From Tamlana flava (GTDB lineage: Bacteria > Bacteroidota > Bacteroidia > Flavobacteriales > Flavobacteriaceae): 64,000 nt of DNA. Under the pieces are notes generated by a model. That model was not told the DNA's origin, made no database searches, and saw nothing but the letters and a program-made list of their open reading frames with translations. Where the stretch lies: the NCBI RefSeq assembly GCF_041287255.1, contig NZ_JBGGTX010000004.1:248001-312000 (forward strand), written 5' to 3'. A program made the position numbers and the translations under genes. Below, piece after piece: positions 1 through 9,649 of this stretch (the first letter of the stretch is position 1; the number at the start of each line of letters is the position of its first letter).

Positions 1-1
1 T

Positions 2-1054
2 TCTCTGCAACTGGGAGGTGCAGAGCGGGTGGCTGTAAATTATGCAAACGTATTGTTAAATCATGTTGATGGTTCTTTTTTGTGTGCAACCAGAAAAGAA
101 GGATTATTAAAAAATGGGCTTTTAGATGATGTTGGTTATTTGTTTTTGAATAAAAAATCAACTTTGGATTTAAAAGCTATTTTTAAGCTCAAAAGCTATA
201 TTAAAAAGCATCAAATTACAATAGTTCATGCACATGCGTCTTCTTTCTTTTTAGGAACTATGATAAAACTACTAAACCCCAAACTTATTTTGGTTTGGCA
301 TGATCATTATGGGGATAGTGAATTTTTAAACGAGCGGCCAAAATGGGCTTTGAGATTTTGTGCTCTGTTTTTTAATCATGTTTTTTGTGTTAATATAACA
401 TTAGAAGAATGGGTGAAAAAGTACCTGAAAGTAAATGAGGTAAGTTATTTGCCAAATTTTGCACAGTTAAAACATACAAAATGTGTTACCGAGTTGAAAG
501 GGGACTCTGGTAAGCGTGTCATTTGTTTGGCCAATTTGAGACCCCAGAAAGACCATATCAATTTGTTAAAAGCTTTTAAGGTGTTGAAGGAAAAGCATGA
601 TGATTGGAGTTTGCACCTTGTGGGTCAGGATTTTGAAGATGGGTACTCTTATACTATTAAAACATTTATTCCTGAAAATAATTTAACACACCATGTTTTT
701 TTATACGGCAGTTGCCCTGATACGCTAAATATTTTAAAGCAATGCGATATAGGTGTGTTAGCATCAAAATCAGAAGGTTTACCTTTGGCCTTACTGGAAT
801 ATGGATTGGTAGGGTTGCCTGTTGTTGTTACTAATGTAGGGGACTGCAAAAAGGTTGTGTCTGATATTGAAGAAGGGATATTGATTCAACCAGAGCGTGA
901 AGATCTGTTGGTAGAGGCTTTAGTGCACTTAGTTGAAAATAAAGAGTTTAGGCAGTCTATGGGACATAATTTAAAAGAAAAAGTAACCCGAAAATTTTCT
1001 AAAGATACTACTATTGAGAAATTGATGGGGATTTATAAAAAATATGATTCATGA
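2..1054 (+). CDS. GT4-family glycosyltransferase (5' end outside window)
   Basis: This protein transfers a sugar from a nucleotide donor during capsule or exopolysaccharide synthesis. The reading frame is open back to base 2 and encodes SLQLGGAERVAVN, the N-terminal acceptor-side signature of GT4 enzymes, so the GTG at 29 is internal and the real start lies upstream of the window. The C-terminal half carries the usual GT4 donor-site pattern: a NLRPQKDH stretch and an E-x7-E motif (EGLPLALLE). The last 4 bases overlap the start of the polymerase gene, which implies translational coupling. Family assignment is firm; donor and acceptor sugars cannot be read from the sequence. Confidence 0.9.
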   Translation, partial: SLQLGGAERVAVNYANVLLNHVDGSFLCATRKEGLLKNGLLDDVGYLFLNKKSTLDLKAIFKLKSYIKKHQITIVHAHASSFFLGTMIKLLNPKLILVWHDHYGDSEFLNERPKWALRFCALFFNHVFCVNITLEEWVKKYLKVNEVSYLPNFAQLKHTKCVTELKGDSGKRVICLANLRPQKDHINLLKAFKVLKEKHDDWSLHLVGQDFEDGYSYTIKTFIPENNLTHHVFLYGSCPDTLNILKQCDIGVLASKSEGLPLALLEYGLVGLPVVVTNVGDCKKVVSDIEEGILIQPEREDLLVEALVHLVENKEFRQSMGHNLKEKVTRKFSKDTTIEKLMGIYKKYDS

Positions 1055-2403
1055 AGTTGTCCATCTATTATAAATTACTCATTTTTCATGTTCTCTTGGG
1101 GGTTGGTGTGTTTTTGTACAGACCACTAGCATTGGGTTATTTTTTATTAAGTACGTTCTTTTTTGGATATAAGATTTTAATGGCTTCCAAAAGATATAAA
1201 ACATTTTATATTCTATTGGCTTGCGCTTATGTTGTGGGTAGTGAGGTGTTTTTAAGAATGAACGGTGGTACTGTTTTTTACGAAGCCAGTAAATATTTAA
1301 TTATTGCGTTTGTGGGGTTGGGCTTACTTAGCAATGGCTTTTCAAATAGAGCACTTATTTATGTCATATATATTTTGCTGTTGATACCGGGAATTTACGT
1401 GGCTGTGAGTTCATTAGGATTTGAATCGGATATAAGGCGTGCAGTTGCTTTTAATTTAAGTGGTCCTGTTTGTTTAGGTATAACAGCTGTTTATTGTTAT
1501 AAGAGAGTTATACGCTTTAATCAGTTAAAATTGATATTAATAGCTTTTTTGATGCCTTTAGTGAGTATGGCTGTTTATTTGTTTTTATACACACCTAATT
1601 TACAAGAGGTAATTACAAGCACAGGTTCAAGTTTTGCAACTTCCGGTGGTTTTGGTCCCAATCAAGTAGCCACTGTTTTAGGAATAGGAATTTTTGTTTC
1701 GGCAGCCAAGTTTTTTATATCAAAAGAATTGTTGTTCCATAGGATATTCGACTTGTTATTATTGGGGATATTCGGATTTAGGGCGCTTGTAACATTTAGC
1801 CGAGGTGGCGTTATTACTGCCGTAGTAATGATTCTGTTTTTTTTGGGATTGTATTATGTGAAGGCTAATTTTAAGACAAAGTTTAAAATTAAATTTTCTG
1901 CATTATTTTTTTTATTAATGGTAGCGCTTGTATGGGTAGTCAGTTCTATTCAAACCAGTGGGTTTTTAGATAAACGCTATGCGAATCAAGATGCTGCTGG
2001 AAGAGAGAAAGAAGATGTTACTACTGGAAGAATCGATTTATTGGCTTTTGAATTTGGAGAGTTTATGGAGCATCCCTTTTTGGGAATTGGGGTCGGTAAA
2101 GTAAAGGAAGAACGGATGACCGAAACAGGTGTTGAGGCAGCTTCACACAGTGAAATGAGCAGGATTATTGCAGAGCACGGTTTACTGGGTGTTATTGCTT
2201 TTTTAATTCTACTCTTAACACCTTTGGTTTATAGGTTAAACAATAAAACAAACCTGTTTTTTTATTCTTTTTATATTTTTTGGTTGCTTACTATTAACCA
2301 TTCAGCGATGCGTATTGCAGCTCCGTCGTTTATATATGCTCTAAGTTTATTACATGTAACATATGATAAGCCTCAGTTAAGAAAGAAACTAGCTCATAGT
2401 TAA
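1051..2403 (+). CDS. O-antigen ligase/polymerase-like (Wzy/WaaL) membrane protein
   Basis: This is a 450-residue polytopic inner-membrane protein with about ten to twelve hydrophobic segments. It has the features of the Wzy_C/O-antigen ligase family: a TFSRGG segment near residue 250 and a large soluble loop between the late membrane helices, followed by a GIGVGKVKE and HSEMSRIIAEHG region. Such proteins polymerise repeat units or ligate glycan on the periplasmic face. It overlaps the preceding glycosyltransferase by ATGA and precedes a polyprenyl glycosylphosphotransferase, consistent with the end of an exopolysaccharide operon. Polymerase and ligase cannot be told apart from sequence alone. 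Confidence 0.82.
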   Translation: MKLSIYYKLLIFHVLLGVGVFLYRPLALGYFLLSTFFFGYKILMASKRYKTFYILLACAYVVGSEVFLRMNGGTVFYEASKYLIIAFVGLGLLSNGFSNRALIYVIYILLLIPGIYVAVSSLGFESDIRRAVAFNLSGPVCLGITAVYCYKRVIRFNQLKLILIAFLMPLVSMAVYLFLYTPNLQEVITSTGSSFATSGGFGPNQVATVLGIGIFVSAAKFFISKELLFHRIFDLLLLGIFGFRALVTFSRGGVITAVVMILFFLGLYYVKANFKTKFKIKFSALFFLLMVALVWVVSSIQTSGFLDKRYANQDAAGREKEDVTTGRIDLLAFEFGEFMEHPFLGIGVGKVKEERMTETGVEAASHSEMSRIIAEHGLLGVIAFLILLLTPLVYRLNNKTNLFFYSFYIFWLLTINHSAMRIAAPSFIYALSLLHVTYDKPQLRKKLAHS

Positions 2404-2496
2404 AAGGGTATTATAACAGATATTGATGTTTTTGTTACTGTTATTGTAGACCTAACAAGTTATACCAATAAGCACTACTTATTGGTTTTGTAGTAA

Positions 2497-2530
2497 TTTT
2501 GGCCAGTGTAAAAATTACTTAGTATCTTTA
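2497..2530 (+). promoter_or_regulatory. candidate promoter of the glycosylphosphotransferase gene
   Basis: A TTTTGG -33-like element at 2497-2502 and TATCTTTA at 2523-2530 are spaced about 20 nt apart, as in the Bacteroidota TTG...TAnnTTTG promoter. The start codon follows at 2552. The last G of the consensus is missing. Confidence 0.4.
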
Positions 2531-2551
2531 AACCGCTCAAATCAACTATTA

Positions 2552-3943
2552 ATGTCCAAGAACAGCATTCACTTTAACTTATCAGAACGTAAAATTCTTC
2601 TTCGTGTCTTTGATATTATTTTCATACTGGCATTATTATATTTTGTTGGAAACACCTTTAATTTTGATTATTTCAAAATAACAAAAGAAAATTGGACATG
2701 GGTATTTGTGCTCATACTTTATATGTCCATTTTCGGGACGATTTTTGAGCTTTATGACCTACAAAAATCTAGTAAAATTGAAAAAATTTCAACCAGTATC
2801 GTATTTACAGTATCAACAACCGTACTGTTTTATTTTTTAACCCCATTTTTTACACCGGTTTTACCCGATAACCGTTTACAAATTCTGTTTTTTTATTTTT
2901 CAATTTTAGCGCCTTTGTTTTTGTGGCGTTGGGCTTATATTTCGTTTATTTTTTCACCTCGGTTTTACAAAAGGGTGCTTATTATTGGAGAAACTTCAAA
3001 CATCCAAACTATTATTGACACGTTTAAAAGCTCAGACCCCAATTATAAAATAGTGGGGTTTGTGAATTGCGAACTGAGTAAAAATAAAGGCGTAAAGTTC
3101 AAAGGAATACCTGAATACCGTTCTAATGAAATTCAAGAAGTTGTAGAGAGAGAGAATTTATCAGAAATTGTGGTAGCCAGTTATAGCACAGAAAATATAA
3201 CTTCTGAAATTTATTATACATTAATAAAGTTGTTGGAGGAGGGCTTGCCAATAAACGAATATACTCAAGTTTATGAAGATTTGACCCAGCGTATCCCGGT
3301 ACAGTTTGTGGGCAAGGATTTTTACCGATATTTTCCTTTTAGTAGAAATAATCAAAACAAATTTTATCTTTTTTTTCATCGTCTTTTTGATGTTTTGATT
3401 TCGGTTGCAGGATTATTAATGGGAATTGCATTTTTACCATTAATTGTTCTGGGCAACCTTTTGGGTAATCGTGGCCCCCTTTTTTATTTACAGGATAGGG
3501 TAGGTAAAAGTGGAAATGTTTTTAAGATTGTCAAGTTCCGAACCATGATTAAAAATGCTGAAAAATCTGGGGCGGTTTGGGCAAAAAAGAGGGATGTTAG
3601 AATAACACCCTTCGGAAAATTTTTAAGACACACAAGGTTGGATGAGATTCCGCAGTTCATTAATATATTAAAAGGTGAAATGAGTTTGATTGGCCCTCGG
3701 CCTGAACGTCCATTTTTTGTTAAGGAATTATCTCGAATGCTTCCGTTTTATGAAACCAGGCACATCGTTAAACCGGGGCTTACAGGCTGGGCACAAGTAA
3801 AAACAAGGTATGGCTCTTCGGTTGATGATAGCTTACTAAAACTTCAATATGATTTATACTACATCAAACACAGAGGTTTTTTCCTTGATATGAACATATT
3901 GATAAAAACGTTGAGTACGGTAATTTTCTTCCGTGGGCAATAG
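2552..3943 (+). CDS. Undecaprenyl-phosphate sugar phosphotransferase (WcaJ-like)
   Basis: This enzyme moves a sugar-1-phosphate from a UDP-sugar to undecaprenyl phosphate and so starts repeat-unit synthesis on the cytoplasmic face. The 463-residue protein has four to five N-terminal membrane segments, a Rossmann-like middle region (VLIIGETSN near residue 150) and the C-terminal bacterial sugar transferase domain with FKIVKFRTM, RLDEIPQFINILKGEMSLIGP and KPGLTGWAQV. Length and layout match the polyprenyl glycosylphosphotransferase family. A 148-bp gap with its own promoter candidate separates it from the polymerase. It converges on the DUF4105 gene with only 10 bp between stops. Confidence 0.92.
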   Translation: MSKNSIHFNLSERKILLRVFDIIFILALLYFVGNTFNFDYFKITKENWTWVFVLILYMSIFGTIFELYDLQKSSKIEKISTSIVFTVSTTVLFYFLTPFFTPVLPDNRLQILFFYFSILAPLFLWRWAYISFIFSPRFYKRVLIIGETSNIQTIIDTFKSSDPNYKIVGFVNCELSKNKGVKFKGIPEYRSNEIQEVVERENLSEIVVASYSTENITSEIYYTLIKLLEEGLPINEYTQVYEDLTQRIPVQFVGKDFYRYFPFSRNNQNKFYLFFHRLFDVLISVAGLLMGIAFLPLIVLGNLLGNRGPLFYLQDRVGKSGNVFKIVKFRTMIKNAEKSGAVWAKKRDVRITPFGKFLRHTRLDEIPQFINILKGEMSLIGPRPERPFFVKELSRMLPFYETRHIVKPGLTGWAQVKTRYGSSVDDSLLKLQYDLYYIKHRGFFLDMNILIKTLSTVIFFRGQ

Positions 3944-3953
3944 TTGAATAAGA

Positions 3954-5132
3954 CTATCGGTTTGTAGAATAATGTTTTATTAAAAACAAATATCTAACCC
4001 CCAAAGCAATTAATAAAGGAATCAATCCAATAGCAAATACTTGCACGCCAATAATCCAATGAAGCGTTAGCAGGCAGAGCAGAATAATTAGGAGTTTAAT
4101 GTATTTTATAAACCATCCACTAACTTTCTTTTTGAATAACTGACCAATGACTAAAATGTTGAGTGCAAACGCCCAAAGCAAATTGTAGTTTTGGTGGGTG
4201 CCTTTGTGGTCAGTTGCAAACCAAAGCAATAGAATAAAGATTCCAATAATGCCATTAAGACTAAAAAGTGTAACGTCCAACCATTTTGACCGGGTAGTAT
4301 TTTTGTAATCCTTATAGGTTATATAAATAATAAACAGCCCAATTAAACCTAAAATGAATAAGGGACTGGTTAGAAAAGAATTCGGAATTGGAATTTTCTT
4401 TTTGGTATAAATAATTTGGCTATTTTTCACCAAAGGCTCTTTACCATTTTTTATGGAGGCGTTTTCAAAAAAGGCATAAATATTTTTAGGTAAAAACATA
4501 TGGTCTTCAGCGGCTGCTTGCCTATCAATTACTGAACCCAAGGCTATATCTATGCCCAAGCTTCCCCAAGAATTTTTGTTCAGATTCTTCTGAATCATCG
4601 TTCTAAAGGTAGCCTCTTTATAATCTTCTGGTAAGTTGAATTTAATGTTGTTGTTCAAAGCAAAGCGGGCGACATCTTTAATTTTGGTGGCACAGTTGTC
4701 AAAAAAGAAATCGTACAAATAAGCTCTGTTTTCAGGTTTATAATTGTTGATCAAGTAATCGTATAACTTTTGTTTTTCAGCTTCCGAAAGATTTAAAGTT
4801 TGTTCTTTTATAGAGCGATTGTAATACCTGTAAACTTGGTAAAACCTATTAAAATCTGTTTTACTAATTAGATAGTTCAGTTTACCTTGAGCGAATTTTA
4901 GATAAAAGTTTGGCGCATCAAAATCGTATTCACCATAACCATAAGTAACATCAATACCATTTTTTGGGTCTTTAATACGAAACGCATTGTGTCCAAAGGC
5001 ATCGTTCAGCGAGGGGCCTGGGCCAACGGTAAGAACGCTTATTTCAGCGTTAGGAGACAACTGGATTTCTTGGGCCCGGGAAAAAGAAAATAGAAAAACG
5101 AAAATGAAAAATAATAGTATTTTTTTCATCAA
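3954..5132 (-). CDS. DUF4105 (Lnb N-terminal-like) membrane protein
   Basis: This 392-residue protein has a signal sequence ending near FSRAQ, an extracytoplasmic DUF4105 domain over roughly residues 25-190 and four to five membrane segments in the C-terminal third. The GHNAFRIKD and FDNCATKIKD segments carry the His and Cys expected of this papain-like (NlpC/P60-related) fold, which is also the N-terminal domain of lacto-N-biosidase Lnb proteins. The family is widespread in Bacteroidota, but its substrate is unknown to me. It is probably monocistronic; the next minus-strand gene ends 82 bp upstream of its start. Confidence 0.78.
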   Translation of the reverse strand: MMKKILLFFIFVFLFSFSRAQEIQLSPNAEISVLTVGPGPSLNDAFGHNAFRIKDPKNGIDVTYGYGEYDFDAPNFYLKFAQGKLNYLISKTDFNRFYQVYRYYNRSIKEQTLNLSEAEKQKLYDYLINNYKPENRAYLYDFFFDNCATKIKDVARFALNNNIKFNLPEDYKEATFRTMIQKNLNKNSWGSLGIDIALGSVIDRQAAAEDHMFLPKNIYAFFENASIKNGKEPLVKNSQIIYTKKKIPIPNSFLTSPLFILGLIGLFIIYITYKDYKNTTRSKWLDVTLFSLNGIIGIFILLLWFATDHKGTHQNYNLLWAFALNILVIGQLFKKKVSGWFIKYIKLLIILLCLLTLHWIIGVQVFAIGLIPLLIALGVRYLFLIKHYSTNR

Positions 5133-5214
5133 TTTTAAAGTTTGTAAACTAAGGGTTTGTTATTCTAATATCAATATAATAATCACCACAATTTGCCAAC
5201 TGCCCATTATGCGC

Positions 5215-6312
5215 TCATCTAAAGATACTAAAATCAAGTTTCAGTGAAAATACATTTGAATATAGAGCCACACTTTGGTCGCCAATATCTGTAAAAGCAT
5301 AATCTATTTGAATACCATTGTATTTAAAGCCTAAACCAAAACTGGGCTGAAAACTTAATTGCTCGGAATTATCAAATTGGGTCTCATTTTGAAAATTACC
5401 CATGCCCGCTCGTAAATACACCATGTCAATATAACCGAATTCAAAACCCAATGCCGGATTTATACTGGCCACCGAAGTAGAAATTATATCGTTGTTTTCT
5501 TCAAAACGAACATTCAAATTCAATGAAGTCAAAAGGGTGTAATCGTAGTTGAAATCAACCAATTTAGAAATCCCAAGTTGCAATTTCGGGATGGTGATTT
5601 CGGTAGTTTCAGGTAGTTCTTGATTTTGTCCTTCAACAGCATTTCTTATAGTTTCAAACTCATTCTCATCAATAGCCCAAGCATTAAATGTGGTTGTAAT
5701 ATCTCTGGCCATCACGCCAAATTTCCAATTGTTGTCAGTTTCAAACTGAATTCCTAAATCCAGTCCAAATCCCCAAGAAGAGGCAAAGTCACCAATAATT
5801 CTTCTGATAACTTTGGCATTAACACCGTAGTTAAGGCCTTGAACCGGTAATGACCTAGCATATGAAAATGTTAAACCATAATCGGCTGTCGAAAATAAGC
5901 TAATCCTATCATAATTGATATTGCCTTGTTCGTCAATAAGTTGGGTGGTGTTCAAAATATCATCAACGGCAAAACGGATTAATGAAATTCCAACGGCACT
6001 TTCGTTATCCAATGGCATGGCAAAAGCGGCATAATCGTAATTGGCAATATTTGCAAAATAACTGGAGTGCATCAATGCCAATTGGTTATCTTCCAATTTT
6101 AATAACCCAGCAGGATTCCAATAACCAGAATTCACATCGGCCGTATGTGCCGTTACGGCACTACTCATCCCCAATGCAGCGGCATCAACGCCTATATTCA
6201 TAAACTCATTAGAATACTTTCTAGTGGTTTGGCTGAACAAGGTTACGGATACGGCACAAATCAATGTGGTGATGTAAAGTCTCAATCGCAATTTTTTTAC
6301 AAATATGCACAT
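5215..6312 (-). CDS. PorV/PorQ-family outer-membrane beta-barrel protein
   Basis: This 365-residue exported protein starts with a signal sequence ending around LFSQ and continues as alternating beta strands ending in an aromatic-rich strand (KLDFSIFR), as in FadL-like 14-strand barrels. The segment NEFMNIGVDAAALGMSSAVT followed by VNSGYWNPAGLL is typical of the PorV/PorQ family, whose members serve as shuttles or accessory proteins of the type IX secretion system. PorV, PorQ and an unspecified paralog cannot be separated here. It is transcribed away from pssA. Confidence 0.8.
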   Translation of the reverse strand: MCIFVKKLRLRLYITTLICAVSVTLFSQTTRKYSNEFMNIGVDAAALGMSSAVTAHTADVNSGYWNPAGLLKLEDNQLALMHSSYFANIANYDYAAFAMPLDNESAVGISLIRFAVDDILNTTQLIDEQGNINYDRISLFSTADYGLTFSYARSLPVQGLNYGVNAKVIRRIIGDFASSWGFGLDLGIQFETDNNWKFGVMARDITTTFNAWAIDENEFETIRNAVEGQNQELPETTEITIPKLQLGISKLVDFNYDYTLLTSLNLNVRFEENNDIISTSVASINPALGFEFGYIDMVYLRAGMGNFQNETQFDNSEQLSFQPSFGLGFKYNGIQIDYAFTDIGDQSVALYSNVFSLKLDFSIFR

Positions 6313-6360
6313 AATTTATAAACCTATAAACTTCAAATTGTAACAGATATTGTTTATTGC

Positions 6361-6392
6361 TTGCTTTAGACGAAAATTGTTTGCTATTTTTA
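6361..6392 (+). promoter_or_regulatory. candidate promoter of pssA
   Basis: TTG at 6361-6363 and TATTTTTA at 6385-6392 are separated by 21 nt, giving a predicted transcript start near 6396. This favours ATG 6410 over an in-frame start at 6350 that would lie upstream of the promoter. Confidence 0.4.
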
Positions 6393-6409
6393 CAGAAACA
6401 ATCCATCTT

Positions 6410-7156
6410 ATGATAAAACACATACCCAATGCTTTGACGCTTTTAAACTTATTGAGTGGATGTATTGCGGTTGTTTTGGCAGTCAACGAGAACTTTGTAG
6501 TTGCTGCTCTTTTTGTGTTTGTTGGGATATTTTTAGATTTTTTTGATGGTTTTGCGGCAAGAAAATTAAAAGTACAAAGTGACTTGGGTTTGCAACTAGA
6601 TTCTTTGGCCGATATGGTAACCAGTGGCGTGGTGCCAGGTATTGTGATGTTTAAGTTGTTCAGTTTGACTCAGGTTGGTTGGCTGGATAATTATCACAAT
6701 GATTTTCAAACTTCATTGTATGAATTAACAGGTGGTGGTTATTTGCCATTTTTCGGATTGTTTATTACGCTAGCTTCTGCCTACAGACTGGCAAAATTTA
6801 ATATTGATGAAGACCAGCAAACTTATTTCAAAGGGTTGCCCACACCTGCAAACACGCTGCTCATAATATCGTTGCCCTTAATTTTAGAATTTCAGAATAA
6901 CGATGCCATTAACGGTATAATTTTAAACCAATGGTTCTTAATTACATTGACCATTTTAAGTTGCTACTTGTTGAATTCAAACATTAAGTTGTTCGCTTTA
7001 AAATTCAAGGATTTCAGTTTTAAAAACAATGCAACCCGTTATATTTTTATCATGCTTTGTTTAGTCCTGCTCATTGTTTTAAAATTTGCCGCCATCCCAA
7101 TAATAATCTTAGTTTACATATCTATGTCGGTTTTAGACAATTTAACTTCAAAATAA
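6410..7156 (+). CDS. pssA: CDP-diacylglycerol--serine O-phosphatidyltransferase
   Basis: This integral membrane enzyme makes phosphatidylserine from CDP-diacylglycerol and serine, the first step towards phosphatidylethanolamine. The 248-residue protein begins MIKHIPNALTLLNLLSGC, the usual N-terminus of the family. It has the CDP-alcohol phosphotransferase signature FDGFAARKLKVQSDLGLQLD with the final Asp in SLADMV, then several hydrophobic segments. An in-frame start at 6350 would add 20 non-conserved residues and sits upstream of the promoter candidate, so 6410 is preferred. The TerC gene follows after 9 bp. Confidence 0.9.
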   Translation: MIKHIPNALTLLNLLSGCIAVVLAVNENFVVAALFVFVGIFLDFFDGFAARKLKVQSDLGLQLDSLADMVTSGVVPGIVMFKLFSLTQVGWLDNYHNDFQTSLYELTGGGYLPFFGLFITLASAYRLAKFNIDEDQQTYFKGLPTPANTLLIISLPLILEFQNNDAINGIILNQWFLITLTILSCYLLNSNIKLFALKFKDFSFKNNATRYIFIMLCLVLLIVLKFAAIPIIILVYISMSVLDNLTSK

Positions 7157-7165
7157 TTTTCATTT

Positions 7166-7948
7166 ATGGTCGAGAACATTTTTACACTACTCATGTTAGT
7201 GCTGTTGCAAGCTGTTTTGGGTTTTGACAACCTGTTGTACATTTCACTGGAAAGTAAACGCGCACCAAAAGAAAAACAATCGTATGTGCGCAAAGTGGGT
7301 ATTTTGCTTGCCATAGTGTTGCGCATTGTACTTTTAGTTGTTCTCCTTCAGGTTATAGAATTGTTTCAAGATCCCATTTTTGGATTTGATTTTGAAGATG
7401 TTATTCTTGGTCAATTTAATATACACAGTTTAATCGTTCTTGGAGGTGGGGTCTTCATCATTTATACGGCTATGAAAGAGATTTGGCATATGATTGCCAT
7501 TCATGATGTTGCGCATAATGTTGAAGATGCATCAAAGAGTTCTGTGGGTAAAGTAATTACCATGATTGTTATTATGAATCTTGTGTTCTCTTTCGACTCT
7601 ATTTTAAGTGCCATTGCCTTAACCGATGTTATTTGGGTGATGGCAACAGCTATTTTAATAAGTGGGGTGATGATGATTTGGCTGGCCGATAAAGTTTCCA
7701 ATTTCTTGGCCAAAAATAGAATGTATGAAGTTTTAGGGCTCTTTATATTATTTATAGTAGGTATTATGTTGGTTACCGAAGGTGGCGAATTGGCACATTT
7801 ACAAATCTTTGGAAACCATATTGAGCATATGAGTAAAACAACCTTTTATTTCGTAATTGCTGTTTTGATTATTACCGACATTGTTCAGGGACGATACCAA
7901 AAGAAACTATTGAAAGAGCACGAGCAAGAAATTAATAAAGAAAATTAA
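7166..7948 (+). CDS. TerC-family integral membrane protein
   Basis: The 260-residue protein has about seven hydrophobic segments and the TerC-family acidic intramembrane motifs GFDNLLYISLES near the N-terminus and FSFDSILSAIALT in the middle. These motifs are thought to take part in metal (probably manganese) handling. Members have been tied to tellurite resistance and to metalation of exported proteins. It sits 9 bp after pssA and 11 bp before a secreted sugar dehydrogenase gene, so the three are probably co-transcribed. The family call is firm; the transported ion is inferred from characterised relatives. Confidence 0.87.
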   Translation: MVENIFTLLMLVLLQAVLGFDNLLYISLESKRAPKEKQSYVRKVGILLAIVLRIVLLVVLLQVIELFQDPIFGFDFEDVILGQFNIHSLIVLGGGVFIIYTAMKEIWHMIAIHDVAHNVEDASKSSVGKVITMIVIMNLVFSFDSILSAIALTDVIWVMATAILISGVMMIWLADKVSNFLAKNRMYEVLGLFILFIVGIMLVTEGGELAHLQIFGNHIEHMSKTTFYFVIAVLIITDIVQGRYQKKLLKEHEQEINKEN

Positions 7949-7959
7949 ATCTGTAAGCC

Positions 7960-9555
7960 ATGAAAATTAAACTCCTCATTTTAGCCGTACTATTTTTTAA
8001 AATGTTTTGGGCTCAAACTCCAGTTACTTCAGGTCCAGATTGGACAGTTACAAACTTAACGGCTAATGGGGCTTTAGCAAAACCAAACACCATGTTGTAT
8101 GGCCCTGACGGAAATTTGTGGATAACAGAACGCGAGGGCAAAAAATTGGTTAAGGTCAATCCTTCAACTGGAACAAAAACAGAAATGTTGAACCTTTCTA
8201 GTTTGGTGTTGCAGAATGCGAGTCAAAATGGCTTGATGGGCATGGCCATTCACCCTGATTTGTACGCTGACATAAATACGTCCATCAACAACTATGTTTA
8301 TTTGCTTTACACTTATGATGCAACGTCAAGTTTGGGGTTGCCTATTGCATTTCGCATAGCTCGATATACTTACAATTCTGGAGCAGGAACCTTTGATAGT
8401 GGTTCTGCGACCACGATTATTGACGGTATTGAAGCGAATAACGACCACACTTCAGGCAAAATAGTTATAGGGCCCGATTTAAAAATTTATTGGACCATTG
8501 GTGATTTTGCCGCCAATAGGGGAAGCAAGGCTTGTATTGAAATCAGAGCTCAATATTTACCAACAAGCCCAACCGATTATTCCGATTATAAAGGCAAAAT
8601 ACTTCGGTTGAATTTGGACGGGAGTATACCTTCAGACAACCCTGAACTCAACGGTGTTAGAAGTTATGTGTATGCCTACGGATTTAGAAATGCCCAAGGA
8701 TTGGTGTTCGGTTCAAATGGAAGATTGTACTCCTCTGAACATGGCGATAAAACTGATGATGAATTAAATATTATTGAATCTGGGAAAAATTATGGATGGC
8801 CTTTAATTGCTGGTTATAATGACGATATGGGATATGCTTATTGCAATTGGTCGGCTTATCCATCCGAATGTGGTTCGTACAGCAATATCATTGCCAATTG
8901 CCCTGAGGCTCCAATAGAAGAATCGACATCGGCAACTGGCATGCTCAATTTTATGCCGCCAATAGGTACTTACAACACCACTTTGGCAACAGAACCCATA
9001 TCAGGAAGCTCCTCAGGATGGCCAACCGTGGCGCCGGCAAGTATTGATATTTATGAAGGTGGAAAGATTCCGGGCTGGGGGACTTCACTGCTAATACCAA
9101 CATTAAAAACAGGATTGATCATTCGGACAAAACTGAATGCTGATGGTTCTGCCTTGGAAGATGGAACATATGAGGAATTCCATTCTGATAGTGAGCGTTT
9201 TAGGGATGTGGCCTTAGATCCTGATGGACTGATCATTTATACGATTACGGACAACGGCGCGGTAACTAAACTTCAGTTTATTGGCACGCCTTTAAATACC
9301 ACGAAATTTGATGCAAACAGGTTTTCTATTTTGCCAAACCCGGCCAATAATGAGGTTATTTTAAGTTTTAATTCAAATATTAAAACTGTTGATATCAAAA
9401 TATTTGATGTTCATGGAAGGTTGGTTAATGACATTGAAAACTTAACCAACAACCAAAAAGTAAATACTTCTAAATTATCAAATGGTGTTTATTTTGTTCG
9501 GTTATTAAGAAGCGATAATAATTTGGGAACTAAGAAGTTGGTTGTTAAACATTAA
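7960..9555 (+). CDS. Secreted PQQ-dependent sugar dehydrogenase-like protein with T9SS sorting domain
   Basis: This 531-residue protein has a signal peptide (cleavage near FWAQ), a six-bladed beta-propeller of the glucose/sorbosone dehydrogenase family, and a type A C-terminal sorting domain. Propeller landmarks are NTMLYGPDGNLWITER, GLMGMAIHPDL, GKILRLNLDGSIP, YGFRNAQGL and SSEHGDKTDDELN, which include the conserved His and Arg of the PQQ site. The last 75 residues (ILPNPANNEV to KKLVVKH) are the sorting domain recognised by the type IX system. It should oxidise a sugar or polyol outside the cell; the substrate is unknown. Confidence 0.87.
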   Translation: MKIKLLILAVLFFKMFWAQTPVTSGPDWTVTNLTANGALAKPNTMLYGPDGNLWITEREGKKLVKVNPSTGTKTEMLNLSSLVLQNASQNGLMGMAIHPDLYADINTSINNYVYLLYTYDATSSLGLPIAFRIARYTYNSGAGTFDSGSATTIIDGIEANNDHTSGKIVIGPDLKIYWTIGDFAANRGSKACIEIRAQYLPTSPTDYSDYKGKILRLNLDGSIPSDNPELNGVRSYVYAYGFRNAQGLVFGSNGRLYSSEHGDKTDDELNIIESGKNYGWPLIAGYNDDMGYAYCNWSAYPSECGSYSNIIANCPEAPIEESTSATGMLNFMPPIGTYNTTLATEPISGSSSGWPTVAPASIDIYEGGKIPGWGTSLLIPTLKTGLIIRTKLNADGSALEDGTYEEFHSDSERFRDVALDPDGLIIYTITDNGAVTKLQFIGTPLNTTKFDANRFSILPNPANNEVILSFNSNIKTVDIKIFDVHGRLVNDIENLTNNQKVNTSKLSNGVYFVRLLRSDNNLGTKKLVVKH

Positions 9556-9649
9556 GGTTTTTTTTAAAATCTACACTTGATATGATAATAACATAACAAC
9601 TTTGTTGATTTTTTAAAATAGTTAACAATCGAAATATCATTTTTTAAAA

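Noticed and set aside
29..31. GTG at 29 as start of the glycosyltransferase
   Set aside because: The upstream in-frame codons encode the conserved LQLGGAER motif, so the gene is cut by the window edge.
6350..6409. Longer pssA start adding 20 residues
   Set aside because: The extra residues are not family-like and precede the predicted promoter; ATG 6410 gives the standard N-terminus.
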